From Pezicula radicicola (lineage: Eukaryota; Ascomycota; Leotiomycetes; Helotiales; Dermateaceae): a stretch of DNA of 64,000 nt. Shown here piece after piece: positions 46,740 to 58,440 of this stretch; positions within the stretch are counted from its first letter, which is position 1, and each line of letters begins with the position of its first letter. The stretch is from contig PDUO01000056.1 in assembly GCA_003008705.1 (NCBI GenBank), positions 84,501-148,500 on the forward strand, in the 5' to 3' direction. Under the pieces are notes generated by a model. That model was not told where the DNA came from and did no database searches. It was given only the letters and a program-made list of their open reading frames with translations. The position numbers were made by a program, and so were the translations under genes.

Positions 46740-48496
46740 ACTAGTGGCAGTGGTATTAGGGTGAAAGTAAATTTCATGGTGATTCCAAAGGCCTATATAT
46801 CGATAGTATACCCTCGTTTACTATCGAGGAGATACTCTGGTTGTATATAGGTAGGTATCCCTCCGTCGTAAGATATTGATTCGACAGTATATCTAATAGA
46901 AAATCCAAAGTCGTAAATCTTAGCCTGATGGTCTTCGCTCAGGAGTATATTTTCGGCTTTGATATCGAGATAGAGGATTTTCTTGATATAAATGTATTAA
47001 TGTCTATCCATATCTGGTGTACCGTATCCTCCGATAGTTGTAACATCCCCCATCCGTCGACGAACTTCGAAAGGTCTTGTCCACCGTATTCTAACTTGAG
47101 GCGTAATTTCGGGGCATCGAAGAGCAGAAGTTTTGTGATAGATGGCTGCCGAAACATGAGATCAGGCAATAACGTTCCACCTATGTTACTTACATGATTT
47201 AAGCAGCTCATTATCGCCAGTTCATTTCTCCACGTGTCGGCGGACTCCTTGACTATAGGTTTTCGGTACACCTTGTCGCAACTATAGCTTCCTTGCGGGA
47301 AGCCTTGAAGACTAGCGTTTGTCTGGTTTTGCCAATAAGGATGTCTAGGGCACGAGATCCTCGCCAGGAAGAAGAGGGTGGTCGTGGCTCAGGATCCTCC
47401 GCTCTAACTACTACTCTTTGTCCTGCACAACCTGCCCAAGTCCTCTTCCTCACAGAGCGTGCCCTCGACATAGCGATGCTTGGTAACGGTAGTTGACGGG
47501 TTTTGTTTTTGGTTAGAACAACTGGGTCGGCTTCGTCTGAATGCTTCACGGGTAGGGGATTTATCGTCGGGAAAGGGGAGATGAACGACCAGTCGTCATA
47601 CATTTCTCGAGGAGCCTGCGATATAACCTTCATCTAGAAGTCCAATCCTTTGCCATGTATAAGTTGCCAACCACCGCGGCCAGGCCTAGCATCTTAACCT
47701 AGTAGTATATCATTATGAACTTGAGGTATGGTAAGGGAGCGTATACCAAAAGTAGAGGTTGAACTGTTAAACAGTATCAAGGCGTCGTGGTCAGGGTCTG
47801 GATATAGCTGGACGTGAACGAGGTTGATGTAACATTGGTCCTCGTCGGCGGGGATCGGGATGCTTGAGGACCACGTCATATCTAAGGACCCGCTAAGTGT
47901 AAATCTTTCTTTATCCCCGGATTGTTCAATTATAATGGCAGCTTAGCTCCGACTTCGCCTTCGCGTGGTGGGCTGTTCGTGGTAACCTGCGTCAGCGCAG
48001 TGCTGACTTCGTCTTCGGAAGAACTGTTGGAAGGCGATATTAGAGGTATGAAATATGCAATTAAGCAGACCATCCTGTCGTTCTCTTCTAAGCGGATAGC
48101 GTAGAGTGCTGATTCTGACTTTGGGAGAAGGATTGCTCGTAGGTTCGATTGGTCAAACCGGGACAAATCTGCTTCATTAACGGTTTCTATCGCCTTTAAC
48201 GCGATGCAGCTCCTCGCTCTAGGAGACATTGTTAGATCAACTGATCAACTGGTGCTAGCGATCGTAGAAGGTTTGACTTACAACTCGAAAAGAGGACATA
48301 GCAACATTGTTATCGACTCGTCCCAATTCTCGTGCAGAGTATGCCCAGAAGACAATACCTCGTAGTCCACTAATTCCACGGCTTTCCCCACTCGTCCTTC
48401 CCGCCCACCCCCTGCGCCAACATCACGTGTCTGTTCAGGCCATTCAGACCAATGCAGTCCTTCCCCAGCGCTCTGCAGTTGTATACGAACTCTGTA

Positions 48497-48654
48497 CAGA
48501 AGGGGGTAAGAAGAAATAAGCGTCACCCCACCTGGGCTCGCTTCCAACACTTTAGGGTCTCAAAGGTGCGCAATCCTAATACTAACGCCCTGAAACTACG
48601 TATATCCAGTCACGCAAGCCAGGGGTGACGCTTATTTCTTCCTACCCCCTTCCG
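48497..48654. mobile_element. MITE 1 with ~30-bp TIRs, TA target
   Basis: 158 bp. Terminal inverted repeats GGGGGTAAGAAGAAATAAGC and its mirror GCTTATTTCTTCCTACCCCC enclose ~85 bp without an ORF. TA lies at 48495-48496 and 48655-48656. The interior is related to MITE 2 (GGTGCGCA, CCCTGAAA, CAGTCACGC in the same order). Confidence 0.9.
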
Positions 48655-48656
48655 TA

Positions 48657-48815
48657 CGAAAGGGGGTGGACAGAAATAAGCGTCACCCTCCCTACCTCGC
48701 TTGTAGGCCTGCAGCGTGTCTTAGGTGCGCAGTTCTAATACTTCGGCCCTGAAAGTGCGTATATTCAGTCACGCTAGCCAAGGGGGTGACGCTTATTTCT
48801 GTCCACCCCCTTTCG
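48657..48815. mobile_element. MITE 2 with perfect ~32-bp TIRs, TA target
   Basis: 159 bp beginning CGAAAGGGGGTGGACAGAAA and ending with its exact mirror. TA lies at 48655-48656 (shared with MITE 1) and 48816-48817 (shared with the next element). The TIR core ATAAGCGTCACCC is shared with MITE 1 and, with one change (ATCAGCGTCACCC), with the mariner-like element. Confidence 0.92.
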
Positions 48816-48817
48816 TA

Positions 48818-50198
48818 CGGTAGGTCTCAAGAAATCAGCGTCACCCCCCCTGCTAGACCCACTCTATTCTGCCACTTAGCTATACTAAATAAGGGAAGGA
48901 AATGATGCTGCTATTAAGGTTAAATAAGTATATCTTCATTTAATAGGGAGTCTGGGCTCCCTTTCGAAGCCTGACTTTTTCAAGCCTTTGTGGTATAGAA
49001 TCTATATACTTATTAAAGTACTCTTCTGCTGAAATCTCATTATCCCATATATTAATAAGAGCATCTTGTAATTACTCTATACTCCATCCCCCATTTGGTC
49101 TCCTATTCCGTAGAAGTTGCTTAAGAACTCTCTATACATTCTCAATAGGGTTTAAATCAGGAGAAGAAGGGGGCCAATCAATAGAGAGAATATAGTATTC
49201 AACTCTTGCCTTATTACAAAGGCCTTGATTCTTTTCAGTATCCTTCTTGCCATGTACTGTACTCCCGTCCTCTACATAGAAGAAGCCTAAGCCTCTTCTT
49301 TCCTCGAATATCTCCTGAAGTAGGCCTCGAAGGATCTACTTCTCGTACTTCTGTTGTGTAAAGCCCTTCCCTTGTCCTTCTGTTGAAATAATATGTAGTT
49401 TACTCTTAAAATTATACCCAATTGCAGCCCAATAAGATACAGACCTCCGACCACTATGAAATGTAAATTGTATATAATCAAGTCGTCTCCTTTTACTTCG
49501 ATTTCGGAGGACCCTTCGGCGTCGGTGAATACTTGTATTTACTATCATTTCGTCTATATATATACCCTTCCTCCAATACTCAACAGGCCTATCCCAATTT
49601 ACCTACGAAAAGATCCATCTCTTGTACTTTATTTCCTTCGAAAGAAAAGGCTTGCTATCAGCTGAGTAGTAATGATAACCATGCTTTGTAAGGGCTGAAA
49701 TAAGTATATTATTACAGACATTAAGGCCATGTATTTGAGCGATCTCTTTCAGAGGTAGGGTTCGGTGATCGAAATATCCTGTCATCCACTTAATTATCTC
49801 ATCCACCTTCTCCTCAGATATAATCGGGGGCCTTCCAGGCCTTGATTTACCTGTTCTGCGATCGCTCGACGAGTAGAGCCACTCTCGGGCTGTTGTACGA
49901 GGTACCTTAGCCATATGTACTGCCATCACTTGGGAGTGGCCTTCCTCGAGGAAGCCGAAAAATCGAGACCGACGAGGGGTTTCGTGCTCTTTACGCGAGG
50001 TAATTCTCTTTGGGATCGTACGGACGCGTACCATTTCGATGATTCAATTCGAGTTTGTATTGATTTGATTCTGAATTGTTGAGTTGATTCGAAGTCGTGG
50101 GTAGTGGTGTTGAGAGAGAGAATGTGCTAGAAGCGGCGGCAGATTAACTTCACCGCCCGACCAGGGGGGTGACGCTGATTTCTTGAAACCACCCTTCG
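48818..50198 (-). mobile_element. Tc1/mariner-type transposon, full length, TA target
   Basis: 1381 bp with related ends CAAGAAATCAGCGTCACCCC (left) and its mirror (right, 50150-50185), TA at 48816-48817 and 50199-50200, and a minus-strand transposase reading frame. The ends show an indel relative to each other. It is the probable source family for the TIRs of the two adjacent MITEs. Confidence 0.9.
48940..50034 (-). pseudogene. Tc1/mariner-family DDE transposase with four in-frame TAGs
   Basis: One reading frame of about 364 codons. N-terminal helix-turn-helix part: TTAREWLYSSSDRRTGKSRP, then GRPPIISEEKVDEIIKWMTG and LKEIAQIHGL. Catalytic part: WRKGIYIDEMIV (first Asp), GFFYVEDGSTVHG (second Asp), and IDWPPSSPDLNPIENV, the classic third-residue motif. 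The stops lie after KRWIFS, KYEK, PIENV and GWSIE. All are TAG, and the one after PIENV replaces a normally conserved Trp (TGG), as G-to-A decay would. Start ATG 50034. Confidence 0.88.
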
Positions 50199-50340
50199 TA
50201 CCGACCCGTGTAGCGATCTTGCATAAATCTGTACGCTACAGCAGCCACAAGGAGGTTGACGATCTCCTGTAAAGTGAGGAGGCTTTGGAGCTCGGATAAG
50301 ACTCTTTTACAACAATTAGGGATGGTATACGCTTGGTGGT

Positions 50341-51699
50341 GGAGCTGTGGTAGAGGAGATCTGTTATACTGTGAAAAGAGACTCTTTATAAATCAGGCGT
50401 GAGGGCGACGATGTAAACGTGATATCCTAGTGAGAAGGGCTTAGGGTGTTCGGGAATGGCCACGGAATATAACTTATAAGAAATTATAGGAGATATCGAG
50501 GTATAGATAGATTTTAAGATTCTTGAAGTCAAAGTACCTATGATTTTTTCCGGTACATAGGGTTTTCCGCCACGCAGGGATGGACGTTACAATAAAAAGT
50601 ACTTATATTCAGAGTTAGTAATATATTATTTACACTATTCCTCTTAATACAGCGATCCATTAATCTCGAAATTCATCCAATTTCATTGGTCTGTCTCGGT
50701 ACATAGGGAGTCTCGCTACGCAGGGAGGGATATTAATACTAGCAAAACCTAATTTCATAACGTAAATAATCTTAGTATAAAATTATAGATAGCTTATTGG
50801 ATCCTATATTATATATTGACCGCCTTCGAAATCATACTCCCAAATATCTATAAGGAAAACCTTATCTAAAGACAACGTTGAAATATAATTAATAAAAGAA
50901 CTAAATTCATCAACGAATATTATTCTCTATAAATTTATACTCTTGATATAAGGTTCTACACCGATAAGAGCTCCCTATAGTTGTTCTATGGAGATTTCGA
51001 ACCTACTAAGCCTTAAAATTTCTAATTCAGAATTCACTCCTATTACTTTCGAAATAACATCTGAATCAAGAAATTCAGACTCATCATTATAGATAGAGAG
51101 CTCTCTGAGGTTGGTTATACAAAACAAGATATCATATATAGGATCCAAGTCCTGGTCTAGAGAATTAACTTTGACTTCTATAGAATATACTTAGTAAAGA
51201 AAAGTCGTTCTAAATTTAATCAAGCTATGACAACTAGAGACTATTATATTTTATATCCGGACCTTAAAGTAATTAACTTCCTGACTAGATGAGGCCTTTT
51301 GTATTACCTAAGTAATAGCTTTTATATAATGATGATACTGATTTCTTTCCGTTTCTAGACTATAGTTTATTATAATGGTGTTATACTTGGTAGAAGGATG
51401 AAGTCCTCTTTTAAGAATTTTATATAAATAGTACTAAGCTATTTCTTGAGGTATATCGAAATATAGAGGAATATGAACTAGGTCTAGTTGAATAAATATC
51501 TTTTGGATGAAATAATATTGTTCTTTCTTTGTAATATCTTTTATGGTTTATAAACTCTGGCTCTCTAGTTTAACTGGTAAGATATGAAAATACTTCTCGT
51601 CAAAAGTATACTTGCCATTGTTATAAATCTAGCGGTAACTCAATAAGAAGTTACGGGCGTCTTCAATAGGTAAATCTTTTATGACTCTGTAGATGAGTT
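50341..51699. other. AT-rich, holds left inverted repeat of a 6.4-kb block
   Basis: 50523-50592 is the left copy of a ~70-bp inverted repeat, and 50695-50736 is a third, direct, partial copy (CTCGGTACATAGGG ... CTACGCAGGGA). The rest is stop-rich and AT-rich. Nothing else is recognised. Confidence 0.5.
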
Positions 51700-53325
51700 C
51701 GGGTAATAAAGAGAGTAGAGAAGAATATATTATATACTATTTTAAAATGAGTAAGAATTGAAGCCAATTTCTAGATAGGATAAAGGGGAAATATAACTAT
51801 AAATTTTAATAGGTCGCCAGGAACTATATATAGTTCTAGATAGGAAGTATAGGGTATATAGATATCCAAACGGGTTCTCAACAGGGAGCTAAAATTGAAA
51901 CCTACCCTATTATATATATTCTTAAAAATGGAATTTAGAGTATTACATTTTACATACACTGTGAAAAGGACCTCGCAAACAGTCACAATAACAACATGGA
52001 CTTGAATAACTATAATAACTTGTAGTATTGACGTATATATACTTGGATAAAATCTGACAGAAACTCGATTTCACTTTATTTAATAAATCATCTATACTAG
52101 ATCATTATAGCCTGGCCGATACCAGTGCCCACTGACCGATTCCCCCCACCTTTTATATAAAATACCATTCTCCAAAAGTTTCTTTGAAGATAGAACTTAC
52201 CCTGAGTTCAGTAAACCTATCGATATTATAGTTATTCAAGCCAAACGCCAAGGGTCCATTGAGGCTTCCTAGTTAGTGTAATGATAGAGTACAAAATTAC
52301 CATGCCCGAGATCCAATCTGGTAGAATTCTACTTCTTTATACTATTCTACTCTCTGGTCCTGAATAAAGACTAGTACTACCATCCTCACAGCCCATTGAG
52401 CTAGGAGGTACTTCAACGGCTGTTCTAGTATCCACTGTAATGTCTTCGGGATATAATACAACGAAGATATATAAACCATCCTATATATACCTAAATAAAC
52501 GTATTAAAGTAAAATATTCACAATTATATCCACCGGAATCTTATCAAGGATATTATACCCATGGGTTAGTATATACCAGATACTCTTTCCTCCTATTGGC
52601 TATATCAAGTATATATAAAGTATAGAGATAGGGTATAACCCCTGGGGGCCGTATATCTCATAGGGCTGAGTAATAGTAGGTCCGATACTAGTAGGTCATA
52701 AGAGTAGAATCGGTAGGTCTAGAAATCATACTATTATAAGCTACTCCATTAGCTACTTTGAGTATACATAGGCCCAAGGGAAGTACTTCAGATGCCTTGT
52801 TGTACCGGTCCGTAAAATCTCCTCGAGCTCTCCCTCTACATCGTCAGGGTTAGATAGATAATATATCTTCTCTTCTATAGGACCATCAAGGAGGAAGGAG
52901 TTCATATATACACTGGAAACTTGGATAAAATACTGAAGTTGAGTCATTTTCATAGCCCAAGCCACTAATCGAAGTATAGGTAAGTAGTTGTCCAAAACAA
53001 CTTTTTATAGAGGAGCTTAAAAGCTGATGTTCGTAGCCGTATAGATGATAATTATAACTTCTTTTTTAATTTTATAAAGAGTTTCAGTAGTGATATTAAA
53101 GTACTCCTTTGTTATATCACCGGGAACAAGGATAACCTTTCCAGCCCTTATCCTATCCTTAATATATTGGTACTACTAAGGTATAGTATATTTCTATCGT
53201 TCCAATACTGTACTCTCGGATCCACGAATTAGAATATACAGCCGCTATACATCAAGTACAATGTAAAGCTTATATAGGAGACAGCCTCCTAAGCCTCCAG
53301 TCGCCCCGGTTAAGAAGGTAACTTA
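51700..53325 (-). pseudogene. RIP-decayed fatty-acyl-reductase-like (NAD_binding_4) gene
   Basis: Minus-strand reading: KVTFLTGATGGLGGCLLYKL (Rossmann GxxGxxG), RAGKVILVPGDITKEYF, VIIIIYTATNISF, NYLPILRLVAWAMKMTQLQY, FIQVSSVYMNSFLLDGPIEE, YFPWAYVYSK (the YxxxK catalytic pair), PTSIGPTITQPYEIYGPQG and HGYNILDKIPVDIIVNILL. These are the ordered landmarks of the male-sterility/fatty acyl-CoA reductase family (NADPH-dependent). Many stops are TAG or TAA where Arg/Gln/Trp is expected, and T-to-I, A-to-V and H-to-Y changes abound. The C-terminal part (below 52300) is less clear. Confidence 0.75.
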
Positions 53326-55448
53326 TTCTTTATAAAAATCATAGATTGATATTATATTTAATTACAGGAAATAATTTAAAATATTTAAAGTAATCAGAAA
53401 AGATATAATATATAGTATCTCCCTCTAGGTCTGAGTAAGCCTTCACTTTATCTTGGGCTATATACTATATCTCCGACTAAGTCCTACTCTTAACTAATAA
53501 TTAGCATCTACAAGAAAGTTTAGTTAATTAATTACTTTATCTATACTTTTATATTACTAGCTATTGAGTTACCAATATTAGTGAATCAAATGTATTCGCC
53601 TAACCGTTGGTACTAGTCTTTACCTCTAGTTTTCACCCCTAGTTCCTGCTTCTAGTCTATACCCCTAGTTGCCTATTGGTAGCTCTACCTCTCCTTGAAT
53701 ATCCTTAGACATTCGATATAAGTTATATCCATCAGAGTAGTAGGTTATTTTATTATTTTAAGGCCATTATTTTATACTTTTATTGCTTATACTAAGTCTT
53801 GTTTAATAAAACACCCTAACGAAAAGATGCTGAGTAAGTACCGAGATAATCTTACTCGTAGCCTTCTTTGATGACGGTTAGATAGCTATAATTTATTCCT
53901 CGTAAACTCCTCTTCATTTGTTTAATTTCGTATAAGTTAATCTAGTATACTATTAAATATCCAAGAGTTTCACTTATGGTAGAATTAAACGAAAAATTTC
54001 GGTTGGCTGCGGGTATGTTCGGGTAGAGGAGTGTATTATATACTTTGATCCGGAGGTTGAATAAGTTATAAAATTTAGGTAAATTTAATATTAGTTCCTG
54101 AATTGAAGAGATCTTGAGATGAGATAGTAGGCAAAGAATATAGTTATAGTACTTATACTAAAGCTTTTAAGGGATTAATAAAATAATTGGAATAATATAC
54201 CATTAGTTTCAGCTCCCCATCCATATCAGCGAATAAGGCTAGCTTCACGATACAGTATAGAAGCTTAAATTAATACTATCAATGTATATAACGAAAGTTA
54301 TTTAATTTATTGAATAATACTATAGGAGTTGAACTAGATAAAAATATTAGACCAATAGTAAAATATAGCTTAAGTATTCATCAAGAATAAAAGCCCCCCT
54401 CCCTACCCAACCTAGGAAAATCATAGCTAATCAGTCCCTCACTTCAATTTATAACTATTTATAGACTACACTTATATAAACCCATGTCTACTTGAACGAT
54501 TGGTTATCCTTATTCCTTATTTACAATCCTACTACCTTCATAAGACATCTCTTCCGAAGCTCCAGATCCTCTTTTAGCCTTGTCGTAGGATCTCTCAGCC
54601 TGAAATTACTTCACTAATTCTCCTAGATCGAAGTCGTATAGGTCAAATTCTATAGTAATCTTAGGCAGACCTTGGTAGCTACTTTAGGTAGATATATCAA
54701 TATAGCTCGGAAGGTCGTCATCGGAAGAATAGTCCTCGGTTACTATACTCGATTTCTTCCCTCGAGACCCCCCCTATTTTAGCCTTTGAAATATCCAACC
54801 GGTACTACAATACCGTTTCGTTCTTGCCTTCCTGTTAGATCTCCTCGGCCCTACCAATATTACTCCAAATCCAATAAATATCTTATATACTATAATAGGT
54901 AAAAGGTTGTTATTTAGTGATTTTTATACCCAACCATACTATAGAGGTAGTGGAAACATTTAAGCAACGAATAGTTAGAATTATTTTAAGATATCTTATA
55001 GTTTAAATAAGTCTTGATCGGTAAATGGAGTATCTTTTGGGTACCCAGGCGAAAGAGTTTTATATAAAGTTTGTACAGGTATATTGGAACCCGAATTAGC
55101 TACTATATTCCAAAGGATCCCCCTACAGGCCGTCTCCTTAGTCAGAAGAACTATAGTTTATAGAGGCGGCTCAAAGGTGTCGCTGTATATAGTCTCTACC
55201 CTATATCTCTGGCCCAAGTCTCTACCCTGTCTTTGCCGCCGGAGCATAAACTAACCTCCTATCTATTATTAGTTGACCATTAAATTATAGCTCTTTGGGG
55301 GGATCAAAAATAGAAACCCTTTTCAAGGCTATCCTATAGATATTAATATAGTAGAGAGGGATATACTTGATAGTCACTCTAACATCAATAACTTCTTCGC
55401 TTCAGTTTCTCCTTAAACCTTTTATATAGATATTCACTAATAACTACT
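53326..55448. other. AT-rich RIP-like sequence, no gene recognised
   Basis: Few GC-containing words, stops in all frames. CCCTAGTT-type words repeat near 53620-53680 (CTCTAGTTTTCACCCCTAG, CCCCTAGTTGCC). Nothing is assignable. Confidence 0.45.
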
Positions 55449-56475
55449 ATGGGGGCTCTTCTTTATACTTCTTCTGTTCTTGTAGGAAGCCTTATTGCTA
55501 TAGCACCGCTTTATAATAATATCATAGATATAACTAGAGGTAGCTTACTATATATTGATAAGCCATCATCTATATCAATAAGTATAGTTAAAGATTTCCA
55601 GCTTACCCTATTTCTCGAAAATTTAGAGACATCATTCTTCTAAACTGGTTTAACTAGTATTACAAGGTAGAATATAAGCGGGTATCTGGACAACACTATC
55701 GAGGTTATCAACAAAGTTACTACTATAAGTAGTCTTGCCCTAAATCTATGAATACTAATCTAATACCGTTATAGTAAGAAGAGGTTTATATTACAACTAT
55801 TATCGATCTTCTTGAATACTATAATACGCCACTAATCCCTCCTTATAATTATTCCTTCCCAATTAACTTTACTCAAGGGTTTTTTAAGCTGGCCAATATA
55901 ATTACTTCTATCGGCATTGGCTCAACTATCAGCCTTACTAAGCGTCTTGTAGTCATGGATCTATTACTTATATAGTCGGTATCATCAATCCTTATAGTTG
56001 AGTCCTGTTATGATACTTTCTTTAGGTATATTGAAGGGAAATCACCTAATCCGGTACCTTTTGATACTAGTATCAATGATATATAGGTATACAACCTGGC
56101 CCTCTCTTTTATCGTTCCTGGATCCTACCCCATTGAGATTCCATTATCTACTCTCCCTACCTTGAATGTTTCTAAGTTAATATATCTAAGACTAGTAAAT
56201 TCTACTGAGCTACCCCTTCGAGAGTTTAAGTAGGATCCTGTATAAATGACCTTTGTCGCAGAAGCTAGTAAGTAATTACTAGTTAGCTAGGTCAACCAGC
56301 TCAACGAACCGGTGTATACACGGCTGAATATTACTATAGAGGGGAAAGGGACGACAGCTATACCGCCAGGAATGAATGGGGTAGTATTTACCGTAGTGAC
56401 GATACAACAGCCGGATAATACTAATGACCTTACCCTTATAACGCTCACGGGACCTATAGTCTTAACCTTGTCTTG
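55449..56475 (+). pseudogene. RIP-decayed Rds1/ferritin-like secreted protein gene
   Basis: Starts with a secretion-signal-like MGALLYTSSVLVGSLIAIAP. After stops it continues FNFTQGFFKLANIITSIGIG, SILIVESCYDTFFRYIEGKS, VPFDTSINDI, VYNLALSFIVPGSYPIEIPL and a well-kept C-terminus: LNITIEGKGTTAIPPGMNGV, VFTVVTIQQPDNTNDLTL and LTGPIVLTLS. This resembles fungal stress-response Rds1-type proteins with a ferritin-like domain. At least five in-frame stops, all TAG or TAA. Family identification is from memory of its C-terminal pattern, hence moderate confidence. Confidence 0.55.
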
Positions 56476-57800
56476 AGTAAATATAATTAAATATATTCAT
56501 AGATTATTTAGTATCTCATTGGAAGTAAGTAGATTTATTTAATAGACCTTAGTACCTTAATTTTATTTAAAGAAAAATGTTTTAGATCATGCTAGTTTAG
56601 CCCACTAATTTTAAATAATAGTAGAGTTCGAAATCAGCTTTAGTTTAATGATTTTATTTTTGACCTATATTTTATACAACACTAACCCTATACGGCTAGC
56701 CTAGCTCTGGACCCCTGTATTAACTTGTTTTCCCGTGCTGTACGTAGCTGCCTAAGGATCTTACATCGCTGGTCATCTGTATTATTTCTAATAGATACCC
56801 TTCCTTGAAAAGGTTCAACTTTCTACTATTCCTTCACTCGATATGCAGTATAACGTCCATCCCTGTATAGCGAGAAACCCGCCGTACCGAGAAAAATAAT
56901 AGGTACTTTAACTTTGAGTAACTAAAATCCTATATATATATCAATATATTTTATAATTTTATATAAGTTATCTTCTATAGCAACTACTAAACACTATGAG
57001 CCAATGCTACTAGAAAATTATATTCGTGTCGTTACCCTTGCCACTGATTTATAGGTAGTCTTATTTTGTAATATAATAGACTTTCTTAAGAAAAGCTTGA
57101 TTATCTAGCTTTTATCTCCCCTATTATATATAAAAGAGTTACATTAAAGCTGTAAAGCCTTCTTATCAAGCTGGAAGTTATTATCGGCTTTGTAGTTATT
57201 GTATTATACTAGATCACTACCCTGGTAGGTACCTTAAATTAAGCGGCCCTACATTATATATAATTACTAAACCAAGTGACTGAATTTCGCTTATATAATC
57301 ATTACAAGTATAAGTTAGCTCCTCTACAACGTCTGGATATATACACTCAAAGGTAAGTTGAATAACTAGAAAATTATTTTTAGTATAAATATATAGAGAA
57401 AAGAACTATTATATATAAGGTATTCGCTATAGAGCTATAGATTAAGTATAGGACCTTAGACTAAGCTTTTAAAATAACTTATATTATTTTAATATTAAGA
57501 GAGACTTTTTAATACTAGGATATAATAATCCTATTAGTAGATTATTTATATACTCTTCTATTTCTACTAGGGTCTTATTCTTAACTATAGTATTTAAAGT
57601 ATATAATTTATCTTATAAAGTTATAGATTTAGTATATTTAAGTTTAAAAACTTACTTATACTTATATAATACCTTTGAAAATATAGTTCTAGCCTTTACT
57701 AGATTAGTTTAATATTCGAAGAGAAGGTCTAAGTTTAAGATTATATTTAGTACTAGGATATAAGTAGTAATATTATCTAAACTAATTATATTCTTATAAC
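56476..57800. other. AT-rich decayed sequence with right inverted repeat
   Basis: Includes the right inverted-repeat copy (56852-56922). From about 57000 the sequence is extremely AT-rich, and 57540-57800 may be the decayed C-terminal end of the TPR gene that follows on the minus strand. No further gene can be read. Confidence 0.45.
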
Positions 57801-58440
57801 CTTATAGTATCTATTAGTATATCTATTTAGCCTTAACTAGCTTATTCTAATTAGTATAAAGACTCTCTAGGTTATTAATTATATTAAGTATTAATATATA
57901 GTCTAAACCTTATATCTTCTCTTTATCTTATAGTATCTATTAGTATATCTACTTAGTCTTAACTAGCTTACTCTAGTTAGTATAAAGAGTTATTAGGTTA
58001 TTAACTATATTGAGTATTAATATATAGTCTAGACCCTATACCTTCTTATAGTCTTATAGTATCTACTAGTATATTTATTTAGTCTTAACTAACTTACTTT
58101 AATTAGTATAGAGGAGACCTAGATTATTAATTATAGAGAGTATTAATATATAGTCTAGACCTTATACCTTCTCTTTACTATATAGTATCTACTAGTATAT
58201 CTACTTAGTCTTAACTAGTTTACTCTAGTTCTTATAAAGGTTCCTTAGGTTATTAACTATAAAGAGTATTAATATATAGTCTAGACCCTATACCTTCTCT
58301 TTACCTTATAGTATCTACTAGTATATCTACTTAGCCTTAACTAGTTTACTCTAGTTCTTATAAAGGTTCCTTAGATTATTAACTATATTAAGTATTAATA
58401 TATAGTCTAGACCCTATATCTTCTCTTTATCTTATAGTAT
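57801..58440 (-). pseudogene. Five 126-bp tandem repeats: RIP-decayed TPR (kinesin-light-chain type) array
   Basis: Units begin at 57801, 57927, 58053, 58179 and 58305, with a partial sixth at 58431; the period is exactly 126 bp, or 42 codons. The minus strand of each unit reads GKEKV*GLDYILILFIVNNL then RNLYKN*SKLVKTK*IY**I. Reversing C-to-T and G-to-A changes gives the 42-residue kinesin-light-chain TPR pattern: GKEKALGPDH, VNNLGNLYKNQGKLAEAE. Such arrays form the C-terminal sensor of fungal NB-ARC/TPR NLR-like proteins. No NB-ARC part is recognisable on the upstream (higher-coordinate) side, where homology stops abruptly at about 58440. Confidence 0.85.

Larger units (their letters stand above)
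46740..50340 (-). pseudogene. Protein kinase gene split by a transposon cluster
   Basis: Minus-strand reading starts upstream of the transposons (50340-50199: LSELQSLLTLQEIVNLLVAA, YRFMQDRYTGR). It jumps over 48497-50198 in frame to YRVRIQLQSAGEGLHWSEWP and goes through a likely intron (GTAAGT near 48282, acceptor CTCCTAG) to CIALKAIETVNEADLSRFDQ. The kinase domain follows: IGKTRQTLVFKASRKEAIVA, a frameshift, YRKPIVKESADTWRNELAIM, YLDIKAENILLSEDHQAKIY (catalytic loop), DFGFS, IPTYIQPEYLLDS, and DI*AFGITM, where TAG replaces the invariant Trp. Family: serine/threonine-type kinases common as multicopy genes in leotiomycetes. No substrate is known. It is dead through insertion, a frameshift and nonsense. 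Confidence 0.78.
50523..56922. mobile_element. Candidate 6.4-kb cargo-bearing block bounded by inverted repeats
   Basis: Left end 50523-50592: AAAGTACCTATGATTTTTTC ... CAGGGATGGACGTTACA. The right end (56852-56922), read on the minus strand, is AAAGTACCTATTATTTTTCT ... CAGGGATGGACGTTATA. The two agree at roughly four of five positions, with mostly C/T or G/A differences. Between them are two unrelated dead metabolic-type genes, and no recognisable transposase. It could be a non-autonomous DNA transposon with captured genes, or two inverted copies of a smaller repeat. Confidence 0.45.

Noticed and set aside
48497..48815. Strong hairpins as transcription terminators
   Set aside because: The ~30-bp stems are terminal inverted repeats of two TA-flanked MITEs and interrupt a coding frame.
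52262..52325. tRNA-like segment (TAGTTAGTGTAATGATAGAG ... GAGATCCAATC)
   Set aside because: It resembles A and B boxes, but I could not form an acceptor stem or a T loop with TTC. It is at best a decayed copy and lies within the acyl-reductase fossil.
53326..55448. Searched for further genes between the acyl-reductase and Rds1-like fossils
   Set aside because: Only scattered peptides without family pattern could be read after mental C-to-T reversal; not enough to call.
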